DNA of 64,000 nucleotides from Paragorgia papillata (taxonomy: Eukaryota > Cnidaria > Anthozoa > Scleralcyonacea > Coralliidae). Position numbers and translations under genes: made by a program. The notes under the pieces are model-generated. The model was given only the letters and a program-made list of their open reading frames with translations. It did no database searches and had not been told where the DNA came from. Of this stretch, positions 1-10,929 are shown piece by piece; the first letter of the stretch is position 1, and each line of letters begins with the position of its first letter. The DNA lies in the NCBI GenBank assembly GCA_035771165.1, contig JAWNZC010000104.1:124001-188000 (forward strand), given 5' to 3'.

Positions 1-334
1 ATTGCTATCCCGGACTGATTACTCAAAAGAACACCGTAAAAGAATCTCGCCACAGAAGTAAGAACGATATATTTAGTTAATTGAGTATGTTAAAACTGTC
101 TAGTGTTGCATGTTATTATCGAAAGTATTTGTTGGTGAGCCGTTTGATATATGTTGCTGAATTAGGACAAGTGATTTGTATCTTTACTTTTATTTCTTTG
201 TTTTTTGTATGTATGTATGCATGTATGTATTTCTTTACTTTACTTTAGATCCGGAATATTACATTACATAAAGGAGTACATATACGATTCGCGAGAATTC
301 TTCCGTTGTTGTCTTTCATAATCCTATCGGAACA
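1..334 (+). repeat. 5' LTR of BEL/Pao element (partial)
   Basis: Matches 5833-6158 almost base for base. It ends in ACA at the point where the two copies diverge, which sets the LTR/internal boundary. The first ~190 bp of the LTR lie before the window start. Differences from the 3' copy include an extra TATG-rich 8 bp near 205-230. Confidence 0.9.
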
Positions 335-368
335 CTATTCGATTTCTTGCTAACCGCGGTTTCGAAGG

Positions 369-2390
369 ATGAAACGAAGGAATGGTAAAGCTGCGCTAAC
401 TCGTCTTGGGAAAGCAATAACCGTACACATAGGGGGAAATCGTTCGACGGAAGAGATAAGAAAAGCACTACATCTTTACGAACAGGCATTTTCCGATTTG
501 GTCGCAATACACGAAGGTGTGACAACACTCGTCGAAGATAATACTTTGTTCGAAGCAGAAGAATCTTGGATGGAAGAGTGTCACGAAACCTTCCTTCGCT
601 TAAAGATAGATACAGAAGACTACTTAAAACACCAGGCGATTTTGAAAAAGAAACAGGACACCGACAAGAATGGAACGGTAGTGACACCCACGGATAGTTC
701 GCCGACAAGTAAAGAAAATGAAAATCCCGAAGAAAACAACACCGACAGCACTGCCAATACGGAATCAAACACAGCATCTCCAACACAAGAGAATATTCAA
801 ACTACACAAGCTTGGATCTCTACCAAAAACTCGTTGACCGCAAATGGAACCAATTTGGCTACAACAACAAATGTCAACAATGGTGCTTTTCGCATGGAAA
901 AACCAAAAATGCCAGCATTTTCCGGTAACGTAAGAGAATTTGTAATTTTCAAGGCCGACTTCAAACACCTAGTTGAAGCAAGGTACAGCAAACGCGACGC
1001 GATAACTATCCTGAGAGCAAGCTTGCAAAGCAAAGCATTATAATTAATCAAAGGAATTGGCCAAGACTACGGCGCGGCTTGGGAATACCTCGAATCTATA
1101 TATGGAGATCCGCGCTTCGTAGCAGATACCATCACGCAAGACATCTCTCGATTTAAGCCTCTTTGAGACGGAGAAGATGCTCGATTTTGCGATTTAGTTC
1201 ATCTGGTGAGACGAAGTTTCAATACCCTCAAGGAAGTTGGACGAGAAAATGACATGAACAACAACCACATGCTTGCCATTATTGAACAAAAAATGTCTTC
1301 CAACGACCCAAAAGTGTGGTCACGCTACTTAGAAAGTACAAAGAGTCAAACCACGTTGGAAGCACTGAATTCATGTATGTCAAGCGAAATGAAATCGAGA
1401 ATGAGAGCAACGGAACCGCTAAGAAGTTCGTGGCAATCTCCGGCGAAACACAACGTTCACCATGTCACTGGAAAAGAAGAAAGTAAGGAGCCAAACCACA
1501 AGTGTTGGATATGCAAGACGTCTATCCATTGGACCGACCAGTGCCAAAAGTTCACCGCGTTAAACCCAAGCGACCGCTTCAAACTAGTCAAAGAAAATCA
1601 CGCGTGCTTTAGCTGTTTAAAGCGAGCTGGTCGAAACCACAACGTATCAAACTGTTCCCGAAGACGACAATGCTGTGAGATGGTCAACGAAACCGAGTGC
1701 AAGTATCACCACCACCCATTGCTACATGTAGGACACATATCCGTCGTATCAGCTGCAGTTACAACAAATGGAGAGACAATGTTACCGGTTGTATCAGCAG
1801 AAATTTTGGGACCACAGAAAATCAAGAAGCAAGGAAATTTGCTCCTAGACACCGGGGCTCAAGTCAGCCTGATACGGACATCAGTTGCTGAGGAACTCGG
1901 TTTCAACGGTAAACCCATCAGCATAATGATAGCGAAAGTAGGAGTAGAAGAAGAAGAGATGAAGACAAAGATGTATCGAGTCAGAATTCGCTCCCTGGAA
2001 AGCAAAATGATCCAAACCATCACAGCGGTGGGAATCCCCTGTATAAGCTACGATACATGCGAGGTAAAGCTTAATGACGTTGCCAGAGTCTTTGGTATCC
2101 GAAATGAGAAAATCCGGAGAAAGAATGGTCCTATTGACATCCTTGTAGGAATAGACCACGCTAAGCTGCACACTGGAGAAACCAGAGAGGCCGGTAACCT
2201 TGTTGCCAGAAAGTCACCCTTTGGCTGGGTTGTCTTTGGAGTAATGCCAGGAAAGTGTGAACAAGTCAGCCAAGTCCAGCACATTAAGACTTTGACACCG
2301 ATCGATATGACAGACTTTTGGTCAACGGAGGCAATGGGAGTGTCAGTGAAACCATGCGCATGTGAGAGCCACAAGTCAAGCCCGAAGTAA
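369..2390 (+). pseudogene. gag-pro: BEL/Pao gag and aspartic protease (interrupted)
   Basis: One reading frame from the ATG at 369 encodes a Pao-type Gag. It has an N-terminal charged helical region, a low-complexity Thr/Asn-rich linker (about residues 100-165), then a conserved gag segment containing a KADF motif (the DUF1759-like region of Pao elements). In-frame stops at 1041-1043 (TAA) and 1164-1166 (TGA) split it, but the frame resumes unchanged. Two zinc knuckles follow: CWICKTSIHWTDQC (CX2CX4HX4C), then a second CX2C...H...C. The retropepsin active site LLDTGAQVSLI lies at about 1840-1875. The segment closes with TAA at 2388, again without a frame change, so the original polyprotein ran on into RT. 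Stops rather than shifts dominate here. Confidence 0.85.
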
Positions 2391-3596
2391 AGCCCAATTG
2401 AAGCCCGAGAAGGTAAGATAATTGATGAATCCTGCCAGAAAATCGGCAACCAATGGTTAGTCCCATACCCATGGAAAAAGTCTCCAAGTAAATTACCTGA
2501 CAACAGATGCCAAACGGAGAGGAATCTGGAGTCAACTGAAAATCGATTGGCTAGAAATCCTAAGCATGCAGAGGCGTATGACAAACAAATGAGGGAAATG
2601 AGTGAGATGAACTTCTCTCGAAAGTTGTCAAGCGAAGAGTTAAAGTCTTACAAGGGACCAATGCACTACATATCCCACCATGCGATAGTCCGACCGGAGA
2701 AGAAGAGCACGCCCATCCGCATTGTCTTTAATCCTCCGCATCCTTCCAAGGGCATAGTTTAAACGATTATTGGATGAAGGGCCCTGACCTGCTGAATAAC
2801 CTGTTTGGAGTGATATTACGCTTTCGCGAAAATGAGATTGCGATTAGCGCTGATATCTCGAAGATGTACCACCGAGTCCTGATTCCCGAGAGAGACCAAC
2901 ATGTTCACCGATACCTGTGGAGAAACCTGGAGACGCAACGAGAACCTGATGTCCACGTCAAGACCGTTCTAACCTTTGGTGACAAACCAGCTCCCGCCAT
3001 GGCACAGACTGCCCTAAGAAAAACCGCAGACGAGGGAAAGGATTGCTATCCTGCCGCAGCTAGTGCCCTAAAAGCCAACACGTACATGGACGATATTTGC
3101 GATTCAGTCCATTCCGTTGCAGAAGCCAAACAGCTGACTAAGGAAATAGACGAAGTTCTTCACAAAGGAGGATTCCACGTCAAGGCATGGCGCTCAAATC
3201 AGTCATTGGAGGACGGAGAGAGCATCCAAATCGACGAGAAAGAGTCCAAAATGAAGATGTTGCAAGGGCCAGCTGAGGAGAAGTTTTGGGAACTGTCTGG
3301 AACCATGAAGAAGACGTTTTTCGGTTCAAGGTGAACCCACCCGAAAAAAATCAAGATGACAAAGAGAGCAATATTAAGCCAGATCGCCAGAATCTACGAT
3401 CCCATTGGAGCTGCTGCGCCGTTCCTGGTTCGTGCCAAGATAGGAATGCAAAGATTGTGGTTAGAGGGATTGCAGTGGGACGAAGAGCTGCCACCAAAAG
3501 GCCAAAGTGAGTGGATCCAGTTCTTCCAAGAATTGAAAGATCTCAACAATGTAACCTTCGAGCGATCCCTTACACCGGCCGAAGTGATATTGCATC
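2391..3596 (+). pseudogene. pol: BEL/Pao reverse transcriptase (frameshifted)
   Basis: Continues the protease frame from 2391 to about 2755, including the HYISHHAIVRPEKKSTPIRI segment typical of the Pao RT start. A one-base shift then moves the frame to LNDYWMKGPDLLNN. The core RT follows with a DISKMYHRV block and the catalytic YMDD followed by ICDS near 3085-3110. Another shift lies between 3335 and 3355, after which the thumb/connection region (ARIYDPIGAAAPFLVRAKI) reads to about 3595. The catalytic aspartates are intact, so the lesions are in the frame rather than the active site. Confidence 0.85.
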
Positions 3597-4580
3597 TTTT
3601 CCGACGCATCCAATGAAGCCTTTGGAGCATGCGCGTACATCCGATGGAAAACCAGACCTGACTCATTTGTAACAAGATTCATAGCCGCCAAGTCCAGAGT
3701 CGCACCGCTAAAGCCGCTAACAATACCACGCCTAGAACTACAAGCAGCAGTCCTAGCCTCGAGATTATACCAGTCCATAATCGAAGAATCCCGAATGCAG
3801 TTTGAAAAGACCATCTTCTTTTCTGACAGCAACATCGTCCTGTCATGGATTCGCAGCCAAGCACGAGAGTTCAAACCGTTTGTTTCCGCCCGAGTTGCAG
3901 AAATCCAAAGTAAATCCGACCCCTCTCATTGGAGACACGTTCCTGTAGAATCCAACGTCGCCGATGACGTTTCTCGAGGAATACCAGCCCAGAAGCTGAT
4001 AGGTAGATGGAAACACGGTCCAGAATTTCTTCAGTTACCTGAAGAAGAGTGGCCAAAAGATTCGTCGTCCACCGCCATTCAAAGGGAATTAGATCAAACA
4101 GAACGCCGAATGATTCAAGCCATTTGCCAGGTAACTCAGCCGTCACAAGCCATTGCATGTAAGAAGTTTTCAAAGTGGAGAAAACTAGTCCGAGTCACTG
4201 CCTACGTATTCAGAGCAATCAAGAATTTACGTAATCGACTTCAGAGAAAAAGAGAATCCGTCAGGATTGAAACCAATGCCACATCAGAATACGACCCAAT
4301 TTCACCGCAAGAGTTAAAAGGTGCCGAGGTGTACTGGATCAAAGAAAGCCAGAAAGGTCTTCACTCTCGCCTGAAGAACGGAGAATTCAAGGGATTGTCT
4401 CTGTTTGTCGATGCCAACGGTATTATTAGAGTTGGAGGAAGAGTAAACGAGGCCTTAGTTTCCTACGACGAAAAACACGTCCCTGCTGATAACTCGTCAT
4501 GTACACAACAATGGCCACACGTGAGTAGCCACAACCGTGGCAAAGATCAGGAGAAAGTATTGGATTCTAAGGGGGCATGA
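3597..4580 (+). pseudogene. pol: BEL/Pao RNase H domain and integrase N-terminal region
   Basis: Begins with FSDASNEAFGACAYIR, the first RNase H block, one base out of frame with the preceding RT. The IFFSDSNIVLSWI block and a WRHVPVESNVADDVSRG block follow, giving the carboxylates expected of a retroelement RNase H. From about 4000 the sequence is the Pao linker toward integrase (PEFLQLPEEEWP and a segment beginning with GLFVD-like residues). The frame stops at 4580, and the integrase continues from an overlapping shifted frame beginning before 4560. Confidence 0.82.
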
Positions 4581-5599
4581 CTTAGCCAAATCAGTAAAGT
4601 TACGATGCGTATGTTGCCGACGAATTCAAGCCAAAGCCGAGACCCAATACATGTCAGCTCTACCGAGAACCTGCCTGGAGCCGTTCACGCCACCATTTTA
4701 TCGTACGTCATGCGATTACTTTGGTCCGTACAAAGTGAAGATCAGCCGCAACAAGAACACCAAGTACTACGGAGTGATCTTTACATGTCTGAATACCAGA
4801 GCCGTACATCTAGAACTGGCAGTAGACTATTCCACGATGGAATTTCTACAAACACTGCGGCGTTTCTTTGCGATTAGAGGACAGCCAGCTTTAATGATAA
4901 GCGACAATGGTTCACAACTGGTGGGTGCAGAGCGTGAACTAGGAGAAATGATCCAAGGTTGGAATGTTCAAGAGCTGAAAGAATTCAGTGCTGAGAATGT
5001 AGTGGAAGTTTGTAACACCAGCTGCCACACACCACAACGGATGTGCTGAAGCCTTAGTCAAGAGTTCCAAGAAGGCGCTGAAAAAGGCCATAGGCGAACA
5101 GACTCTAACTCTGTTCGAGCTGTATACGTGCTTCCTGGAAGCAGCCAAGCTGATCAACCAGCGTACGATTGGAAGGATTCCTAATGACCCAGATGATGGC
5201 TCGTTTTTGTGCCCCAACGACGTGCTTCTAGGTCGATCTTCAAAGAACGTGCCTCAGGGACCATTACGAGAAACCAAAAATCCTCGACATCGAGTGGAGT
5301 TTATTCAGAAAATCGTGGACTCGTTTTGGAAACGGTGGATCAGAGATGTTTTCCCGTCGTTAGTTCCCAGAAAGAAATGGAATGTTGAAAGAAGAAGTGT
5401 AAGAGTTGATGACGTCGTCGTGGTTCACGACTCGAATTCGATTCGGGGGAGTTGGATCATTGGACGAATTATTAATGTCTACCCAGGAAAAGACGGAAGA
5501 ATACGTAACGTCAAAGTAAAGACGCCCACCTCAGAATACGAGAGACCAATTACAAAGAAAACGGTGATATACCCCGCAGAAGGATACGAAGAAGATTGA
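4537..5599 (+). pseudogene. pol: BEL/Pao integrase (frameshifted) with C-terminal tail
   Basis: The zinc-binding CVCCRRIQAK region is followed by the catalytic core: CDYFGPYKV holds the first Asp, and NTRAVHLELA and ISDNGSQLVGAE hold the second. A one-base shift near 5025 displaces the segment with HHNGCAEALVKSSKKALKKA, where the catalytic Glu normally lies. The tail from 5207 has the Pao-specific C-terminal domain: CPNDVLLGRSS, a basic stretch, VVVHDSNSIRGSWIIGRI and RPITKKTVIYPAE. The stop at 5597 lies ~40 bp before the 3' LTR, as expected. Confidence 0.87.
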
Positions 5600-5637
5600 T
5601 GTGAAGATGAGAACATCGTCCTCGTAGTGGCGTAGAG

Positions 5638-6158
5638 TGTTATGACAGATCCTAATTGAACAGTTTATTATTACGTGTAGATTAAAATGAACATGAGACG
5701 CTCACTAATTTAGGTGTCAGACGACACAAGAGGTCTTTGTTATTGTTATTGTTATTGTTATTGTTGTTATACTTTGTTACTGTTATTACTATATTATCAT
5801 TGCTGACTGCTATCCCGAACTGTTCACAACTAATTGCTATCCCGGACTGATTACTCAAAAGAACACCGTAAAAGAATCTCGCCACAGAAGTAAGAACGAT
5901 ATATTTAGTTAATGTAGTATGTTAAAACTGTCTAGTGTTGCATGTTATTATCGAAAGTATTTGTTGGTGAGCCGTTTGATATATGTTGCTGAATTAGGAC
6001 AAGTGATTTGTATCTTTACTTTTATTTCTTTGTTTTTTGTATGCATGTATGTATTTCTTTACTTTACTTTAGATCCGGAATATTACATTACACAAAGGAG
6101 TACATATACGATTCGCGAGAATTCTTCCGTTGTTGTCTTTCATAATCCTATCGGAACA
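5638..6158 (+). repeat. 3' LTR of BEL/Pao element
   Basis: Starts TGTTATGACAG just after the pol stop and ends ACA at 6158, giving 521 bp with TGTT...AACA-like ends typical of BEL LTRs. Includes an internal TTATTG microsatellite and a short internal duplication of GCTATCCCG at 5808 and 5834. The start is inferred, because the matching part of the 5' LTR is outside the window. Confidence 0.8.
5737..5771 (+). repeat. TTATTG microsatellite inside LTR
   Basis: About five tandem TTATTG hexamers, imperfect at the right end. A length-variable spot within the LTR. Confidence 0.9.
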
Positions 6159-6310
6159 ACTGTATATTTAGTATTTGACTTTGTACTTACATTGATTTTG
6201 TTAACATTTAACATTTATTTTTGGAGGATAACCTTGAAAGGGACCTAGAGTCCTATTGTTATACTTCTCCTGTTACCGCTAGGTACAAATGTTGATAAAT
6301 AAAATAAAGA
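6159..6310 (+). other. LINE-like 3' UTR segment
   Basis: Directly abuts the BEL 3' LTR. It has no frame of note, ends in TAAATAAAATAAAG, and looks like the 3' untranslated end of a non-LTR retrotransposon. The BEL element therefore probably inserted into LINE sequence. Identification rests on context and tail composition only. Confidence 0.35.
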
Positions 6311-6617
6311 AATATATCTGTGCAATCGTACTCAAATGTGTAGAGTTAATGGCTGTCTATCTAGCTGTCGAGTAATTAATTGTGGCGTTCCGCAAGGCTC
6401 TATCATTGGTCCATTAATGTTTATTGTTTATATTAATGATCTGCCGTGTTGTTTACAACATTCTAGTGCTCGAATGTATGCTGATGACACGAATATCACA
6501 ACAACCGGAGCATCACTACAAGAAATTTCTTATCTTGCCAACCAAGATCTAAAAAATGTTAATGAATGGTTGAAGGGAAACAAACTTAATATTAATTCCA
6601 CAAAAACATTGCACATG
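6311..6617 (+). pseudogene. Non-LTR retrotransposon reverse transcriptase fragment
   Basis: An uninterrupted ~100-residue stretch carries consecutive LINE RT blocks: CGVPQGSIIGPLMF followed by VYINDLP (block 4), then MYADDTNI with the catalytic YADD (block 5), then LNINSTKT (block 6/7). The order and spacing match Jockey/CR1/L2-type LINE reverse transcriptases. The rest of the ORF is absent on both sides, so this is a truncated copy. The open frame runs on to 6740, but residues after about 6617 have no RT character. Confidence 0.85.
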
Positions 6618-7190
6618 TTTAGAAATATTTCTTATTTATTTATCAACAAATATTCAGTGTTTATTGGCTACTTGTTTCTTTATTTTCTATTGTTTTACTT
6701 ATGCGAAATTTCTCTTGGCTTTGTCAAGTCAGTATTATAATAGTATTATAAATACTGTTGCTGTTGTCTATTATATAAATTGTGAGTCGTGAGTTGAGAG
6801 TGTCCTCTGAGACTGTCAACCTTGACACTGACAGTATTTCTACAGTATTCTTTTTGATCTGACAGATATCCTCAGCCTCACGTTTCTTGTCTTGTATGTT
6901 TGAATACGAGTTTGAATATACTTGTATTTTAGTAATGAATGAATCCCTTGAAATTTTGATTTCATATTGAAGTTTGTGTGGAGTACTGGAGTTAAAGTCA
7001 AAACTTATAAAGTAGTCTTTTGCATCTTGTTTGACATGATGCATTTCACAATGTTTATGGGTCCTGCATGTATAGTTTGCTAATCTTTGGTGTAATTGCT
7101 TTCAAGATAAGGGTTTATTTTATCTTATGTAAAACTGTAAAGTATTTATTTGCCTATGGCGTAAACATTATTTGTGATTACTGTGCTTTT
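6618..7190. other. Intergenic, nothing recognised
   Basis: AT-rich sequence with short spurious frames only. No repeat structure or RNA gene was seen. Confidence 0.6.
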
Positions 7191-7191
7191 G

Positions 7192-7219
7192 CGTCTACGT
7201 TGCTATAGCAACGTAGACG
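7192..7219. repeat. Perfect 28-bp palindrome
   Basis: CGTCTACGTTGCTA followed immediately by its exact reverse complement, with no spacer. It lies ~150 bp upstream of the candidate small gene at 7366. Confidence 0.95.
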
Positions 7220-7365
7220 TTATATACCCGCAAAAACTATCTGACTGGGTATTCGCACTTTTGTGACGTATTCAGATTCATCAGCGCGCGAAACGTTCGG
7301 AGCGATATAAGGGGAGGTATGCCGATGTTTGCCGATGTGGCAACGAAGTAAGTGATCCAGTAAAT

Positions 7366-7635
7366 ATGGCGTCTATCTGCTTTCTGTTTATGTGCTTCGT
7401 CCATCTTCATTCGGCTTGTCTGCGAACGATTGAATTAGTGAAAACGAGTTGTTTCTTTCGATTTCGAGAAGATTTTTATCAAGGTAAGGAACTATAGTTA
7501 TAACTTATATAGCTGTATTGTGTCACAACCACGTTTATAATCTATATAGATGTGCCAGAAACACCATGTGATTGTGAACTACCTGTTGTACTGCATGGCC
7601 TATCAGACTATATGACCAGACTCAGAGTTGTTTGA
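7366..7635 (+). CDS. Candidate two-exon secreted small peptide (hypothetical)
   Basis: Exon 1 (7366-7483) starts at ATGGCG and ends AAG before GTAAGG, a consensus splice donor. A 66-bp intron ends TATATAG, and exon 2 (7550-7635) reads in phase to TGA, giving 67 residues in total. The N-terminus MASICFLFMCFVHLHSACL has a hydrophobic core and small residues like a signal peptide. Exon 2 contains a CDCELP motif, so the mature product would be short with few cysteines. The upstream DNA is locally CpG-richer, with a TATAAGG motif at about 7305. No family is recognised, and the true 3' part could lie further downstream. The call rests on splice consensus and phase agreement alone. Confidence 0.3.
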
Positions 7636-7855
7636 AAGGAAATATATATTTTCAGTTGTTTCGCTCTCAACTCATTTTGACCTCAGTCATTTTGACCTCA
7701 ACTCAGAGGCGTCTAGCCCCGAAAGTTACAGACAAAACAGTTTATAGTTAAAAAATATGGAAAGGCTGCTGATGCATCAAAATAGTATATAGTGTATTAT
7801 AATATAAAATAGAGTGTTTTATTGATTTTCCCGCCACTAATAAAAGTGATAATCT

Positions 7856-7890
7856 CACATGTGCGATTATTTATGATAATCGCACATGTG
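7856..7890. repeat. Hairpin, 15-bp perfect arms
   Basis: CACATGTGCGATTAT, a 5-base spacer, then the exact reverse complement. Flanking bases extend the symmetry imperfectly. Confidence 0.92.
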
Positions 7891-7960
7891 ACGATTATCG
7901 CTGAATCAGCACTATAGTTTAATGCAATTTCTGCAAGGCAATAGGACAATTTTTTTATAT

Positions 7961-8122
7961 AATAAACAGAACAATACATGGATGTTTGGAAATATGAAAT
8001 TTATTTCTCGTGTTGAACAGGATTTGTCACTCGTTCGCTTCGCTCACTCGTGGGATATCCTGGTCAACACTCGAAATAAATTTCATATTTCCGCACATCC
8101 ATGTATTATTCTCTATTTATTA
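7961..8122. mobile_element. Foldback/MITE-like element with ~60-bp arms
   Basis: Sequence from about 7961 to 8024 is nearly the reverse complement of about 8054-8122, sharing the AAATATGAAATTTATTTC core. The short centre carries CACTCGTTCGCTTCGCTCACTCG-like alternating repeats. No coding capacity. The target duplication was not identified. Confidence 0.75.
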
Positions 8123-8649
8123 AAATGTGCAACTGTATATGCTATAAAGTACTCTAACCAAGCGATCGAATCAAAAATTAAACTCTCACTAAATGCTCCT
8201 GCCATGATTATAACACATTTCTTGCTTCATAGATATAATTATAGAATACCAGACCAATCCAAAGCTCATGGGTTGTAGCTACGTGGCTACGTGGCTACGT
8301 TACTACATTGTGATTGCGATGTGACAACGTAGCTACTATCTTAACTTTGTTGGATCTATATAAGAACAAACAAGTCGATTGTGGTCAGGTGTTGTGACCT
8401 GTCAAAAGCTCAAAAATCTTATAGATGCTAAGGAAATATGATTTTAATTTATATGTTCCAGATATGTAGCACCTCTCATAACTCATAAGGTCTGGAGCGT
8501 TTTTTTTTTTGTTGTGACATAAGCATTAAACAGGTGAATGAGAAGGCCAGATGCAGACTTTTCCCACCGCTTCATCCATATGAGGTCAATCCGGTGTCGC
8601 GGTTATTAAAATAAGCTATATGGCCGATTAAACAGATTACCCATTAATA
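8123..8649. other. Intergenic; short 8-mer repeat at 8275-8312
   Basis: Contains several tandem GTGGCTAC units at 8275-8312, the reverse complement of the larger 8-mer array at 14288-14503. Nothing else was recognised. Confidence 0.6.
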
Positions 8650-8916
8650 TCGTAATTTTACATACTACAGCGCGAGGGGGGGGGGGGGACTTGGGGCAGG
8701 TTATCGTAATTTTCCAAACCACAAACTTCCTGGATTTGTGATTAGGCTTAGGGTCTATGATTCCATTGTGTGTGTGTGGGGGGGGGGGTTAGGGGGTCTA
8801 TGATTCCATTGTGGGGGAGGGTTAGGGTTTATGGTTCCATTGTGTGTGTGTGTGTGGGGGGGGGGGGGGGTGTCAGGTTATCGTAATTTTCCATACCACA
8901 ATCGTCCCGGATTACA
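8650..8916 (+). repeat. G-rich TTAGGG-containing minisatellite, left part
   Basis: Degenerate units are marked by TTATCGTAATTTTCC, CACAAACGTCC-like, GGATTTGTGATTAGG and GGTTCCATTGTG blocks, interleaved with G-runs of 9-14 bases. This is the same family as 13488-14170, and the Gypsy element lies between the two parts. Confidence 0.85.
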
Positions 8917-8957
8917 AAGATTAGTCCGGATTACAAATATTAACTCCTATCGTGACA
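8917..8957 (-). repeat. 3' LTR remnant of Gypsy element
   Basis: The minus strand begins TGTCACGATAGGAG, matching the start of the LTR at 13487. Similarity stops after ~40 bp at a junction showing a duplicated CCGGATTACAAA, so the rest was lost at a microhomology junction. Confidence 0.8.
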
Positions 8958-8969
8958 TCTTCCTTTCAA
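8958..8969 (-). promoter_or_regulatory. Polypurine tract of Gypsy element
   Basis: The minus-strand purine run TTGAAAGGAAGA lies directly before the LTR start TGTCAC. This is the position of the plus-strand DNA primer in LTR elements. Confidence 0.65.
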
Positions 8970-9098
8970 TAAAACAGTAACAATCCTAGTCAAAATTGTT
9001 CTGACCCATTGCTATTAAATCTTGCTGGGTCCTTGACGGGATAACAAAACACATGAAATATAAAAAGTTATTGTAAGTGTCAGTCCAATCCAGTCACT

Positions 9099-10588
9099 CT
9101 ATCGGTCACGTTGTATGGAGTCACCGAATCGGGCTGGTCTTATCGACAAACGCCCGCTGCGCGTTTGGTATCCCATATATTCGTTATCATCTACCGGTTC
9201 TGCGTCTTCCTTCTCTGCTTGCGACTCTCTCTGTTCTTTGTTGAATCTCATGAAAATTGGCGGTATCTTGGCATGTAATGGGTTGTGTTTCTTTTGTAGT
9301 CTCTGGCGTTGATGTGTCTGCTTCCACCTCGGAATCCTGGGACAGTCTCCGTCTGCGTAGGTGTCTGCGGTTTCTGATGTATGTTCTGCCGTTTGCTTGT
9401 ACTTCATGAGACCGTGGTCGTACCTTCTTCTTCACTTCTCCATCGATCCATTTCTTCTCTCCAATGGCAAAAGGTTGGACTTTAACTCCGTCAGCTTTGC
9501 GCAGTTGATCTAGTTCTTTTGCTCCTTTATTGTAGTACTGTTGCTGCTTGAGTTGTTTCTTGGCGATGTTTGGGTCCGTGTTCTCTGGCACATAGGGCTT
9601 CACGAGGTTTGTTGAAGTAGGAAGGGTTGTCTTCGTACGTCTTTTCATCATTCTCTGGACTGGACTAGAATTGTGTCCTTCTTGCGGTGTATTGCGAATA
9701 GTTAGGAGAGCCAAATAGAAATCGTTACCGCTTTCTCTGGTCGTTCGCGAGGTTTTCTTGACTTGGTTTACAGCGGATTCAGCCTTGCCATTGGACTGAG
9801 GATGGTGTGGACTGGTGCGCGTGTGCTTAAACGCATATGTTTGTGCAAAAGCTCGAAATTCTTCACAGTCGAATTGTGGTCCGTTGTCGGATACCAATTC
9901 ATCTGGTATCCCGTATCGAGCCATGTTTCAGCTTCTTAATGACGGTTTCGGTTGTTGTGCTGTACACGCGGTCTACTTCAAAGAAATTAGAATAATAGTC
10001 CACCGTCACAAGATATTCCTTGTTTTCAAGTTGAAAGAGATCTGTGGCGATCTTTGCCCAAGGGCGGTCAGGTACCTCGTGGTTTAAAAGCGGTTCTTTC
10101 TTCTGCCGAGTGGAAAACTTCATACAGGTTTCGCTTCTGGAGACGTATTCTTTCACTTCGCTATTCATGTTGGGCCAGTAAACGCTTTCTCGTGGTCTTC
10201 TCAAGGTTGAATCTATTCATTGGTGCGCTCTGTGTAGATCCTCCGTGGTTTTTCTCCTGAGTGTTTTTGGAATGACAACCCTGTCGCCACGCAGGGTGAG
10301 GCAATCTTGTATGACTAATTCGTCTCGGATGTGGAAGTAGTTGCTTACGGTTAGACGTAGCCCATTCTTTCTCTCTGGCCACCCGATCTGGATGATTGTT
10401 TTAACTGCCTGTAGGACTTCATCCTTGTCTGTTTCAACTTTCAGCCTGGACATCCTCTCTTCAGATGCTATCATCTGATTTATTTCCTCGATCACTGGAA
10501 CGTGCTCTATTTCTTCCTCGAACTCTGATCTTGTTGGCTGATCTTCTCCCGCGTCAAAATGTCGGCTGAGACTGTCAGCAAGGTACAT
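9099..10588 (-). pseudogene. pol: Gypsy integrase (broken)
   Basis: Reading leftward, segments in shifted frames give a region with EDLHRAHQ, then YWPNMNSEVKEYVSRSETC from the zinc-binding part. The catalytic core follows: KIATDLFQLENKEYLVTVDY with the first Asp, then PDELVSDNGPQFDCEEF with the second, and HHPQSNGKAESAVN with the Glu. All three catalytic acidic residues are present. A basic C-terminal tail follows to about 9099 and includes a GPY/F-less, Arg/Lys-rich stretch. Frames change near 10200 and 9920, so no single integrase ORF exists. Confidence 0.86.
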
Positions 10589-10875
10589 CTCTGATCCCTT
10601 CTAATTGTACTGGATGTCGATATCATATCGCTGCTGTCGCATGAACATCTTGTGAAGCGTCTTGGTGCTGAGACCAGGGGCTTTCCAAATATCGTTTCTA
10701 GAGGCTTGTGATCTGAATCCACGACGACTTTTCTCCCGTACGTGTATTGATGGAACCGTTCTACCACAAAAACAATGGCCAATAATTCCTTTTCAATTTG
10801 AGCGTAGTTGGTTTCTATGGTTGTAAGAGCTCTGCTCGCATAAGCGATTGGTTTTCCTTCTTTCAATAGTGACAC
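10507..10875 (-). pseudogene. pol: Gypsy RNase H
   Basis: KPIAYASRALTTIETNYAQIEKELLAIVF is the hallmark Ty3/Gypsy RNase H block with the catalytic Glu. VVVDSDHKPLETIFGKPL follows with the next Asp. The frame shifts near 10610-10660, before the connection to integrase, where the usual ADxLSR block reads MYLADSLSRHF in another frame. Confidence 0.87.
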
Positions 10876-10929
10876 GCCCAGGCCTTGAGTCGCATTGTAG
10901 CAGCAGGGGTTTCCCGGGTTCGTAGTACT

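Larger units (their letters stand above)
1..6158 (+). mobile_element. BEL/Pao-type LTR retrotransposon, 5' end truncated by window edge
   Basis: Two near-identical LTR copies (1-334 and 5638-6158) bracket a gag-protease-RT-RNase H-integrase coding region in BEL/Pao order. The Pao signature is seen in the zinc knuckles, the DTG protease, the YMDD reverse transcriptase with the following CDS residues, and a C-terminal integrase extension rich in basic residues. The frame is broken by in-frame stops (1041, 1164, 2388) and single-base shifts (about 2755, 3335-3355, 3595, 4560, 5025), so this copy is not a single open polyprotein. The LTRs differ by only a few substitutions and one 8-bp TATG-repeat indel, suggesting recent insertion. 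The 5' flank and target duplication lie outside the window. Confidence 0.93.

Noticed and set aside
7192..7219. Transcription terminator hairpin
   Set aside because: A perfect palindrome without a T-tract or upstream gene end, in a eukaryotic context.
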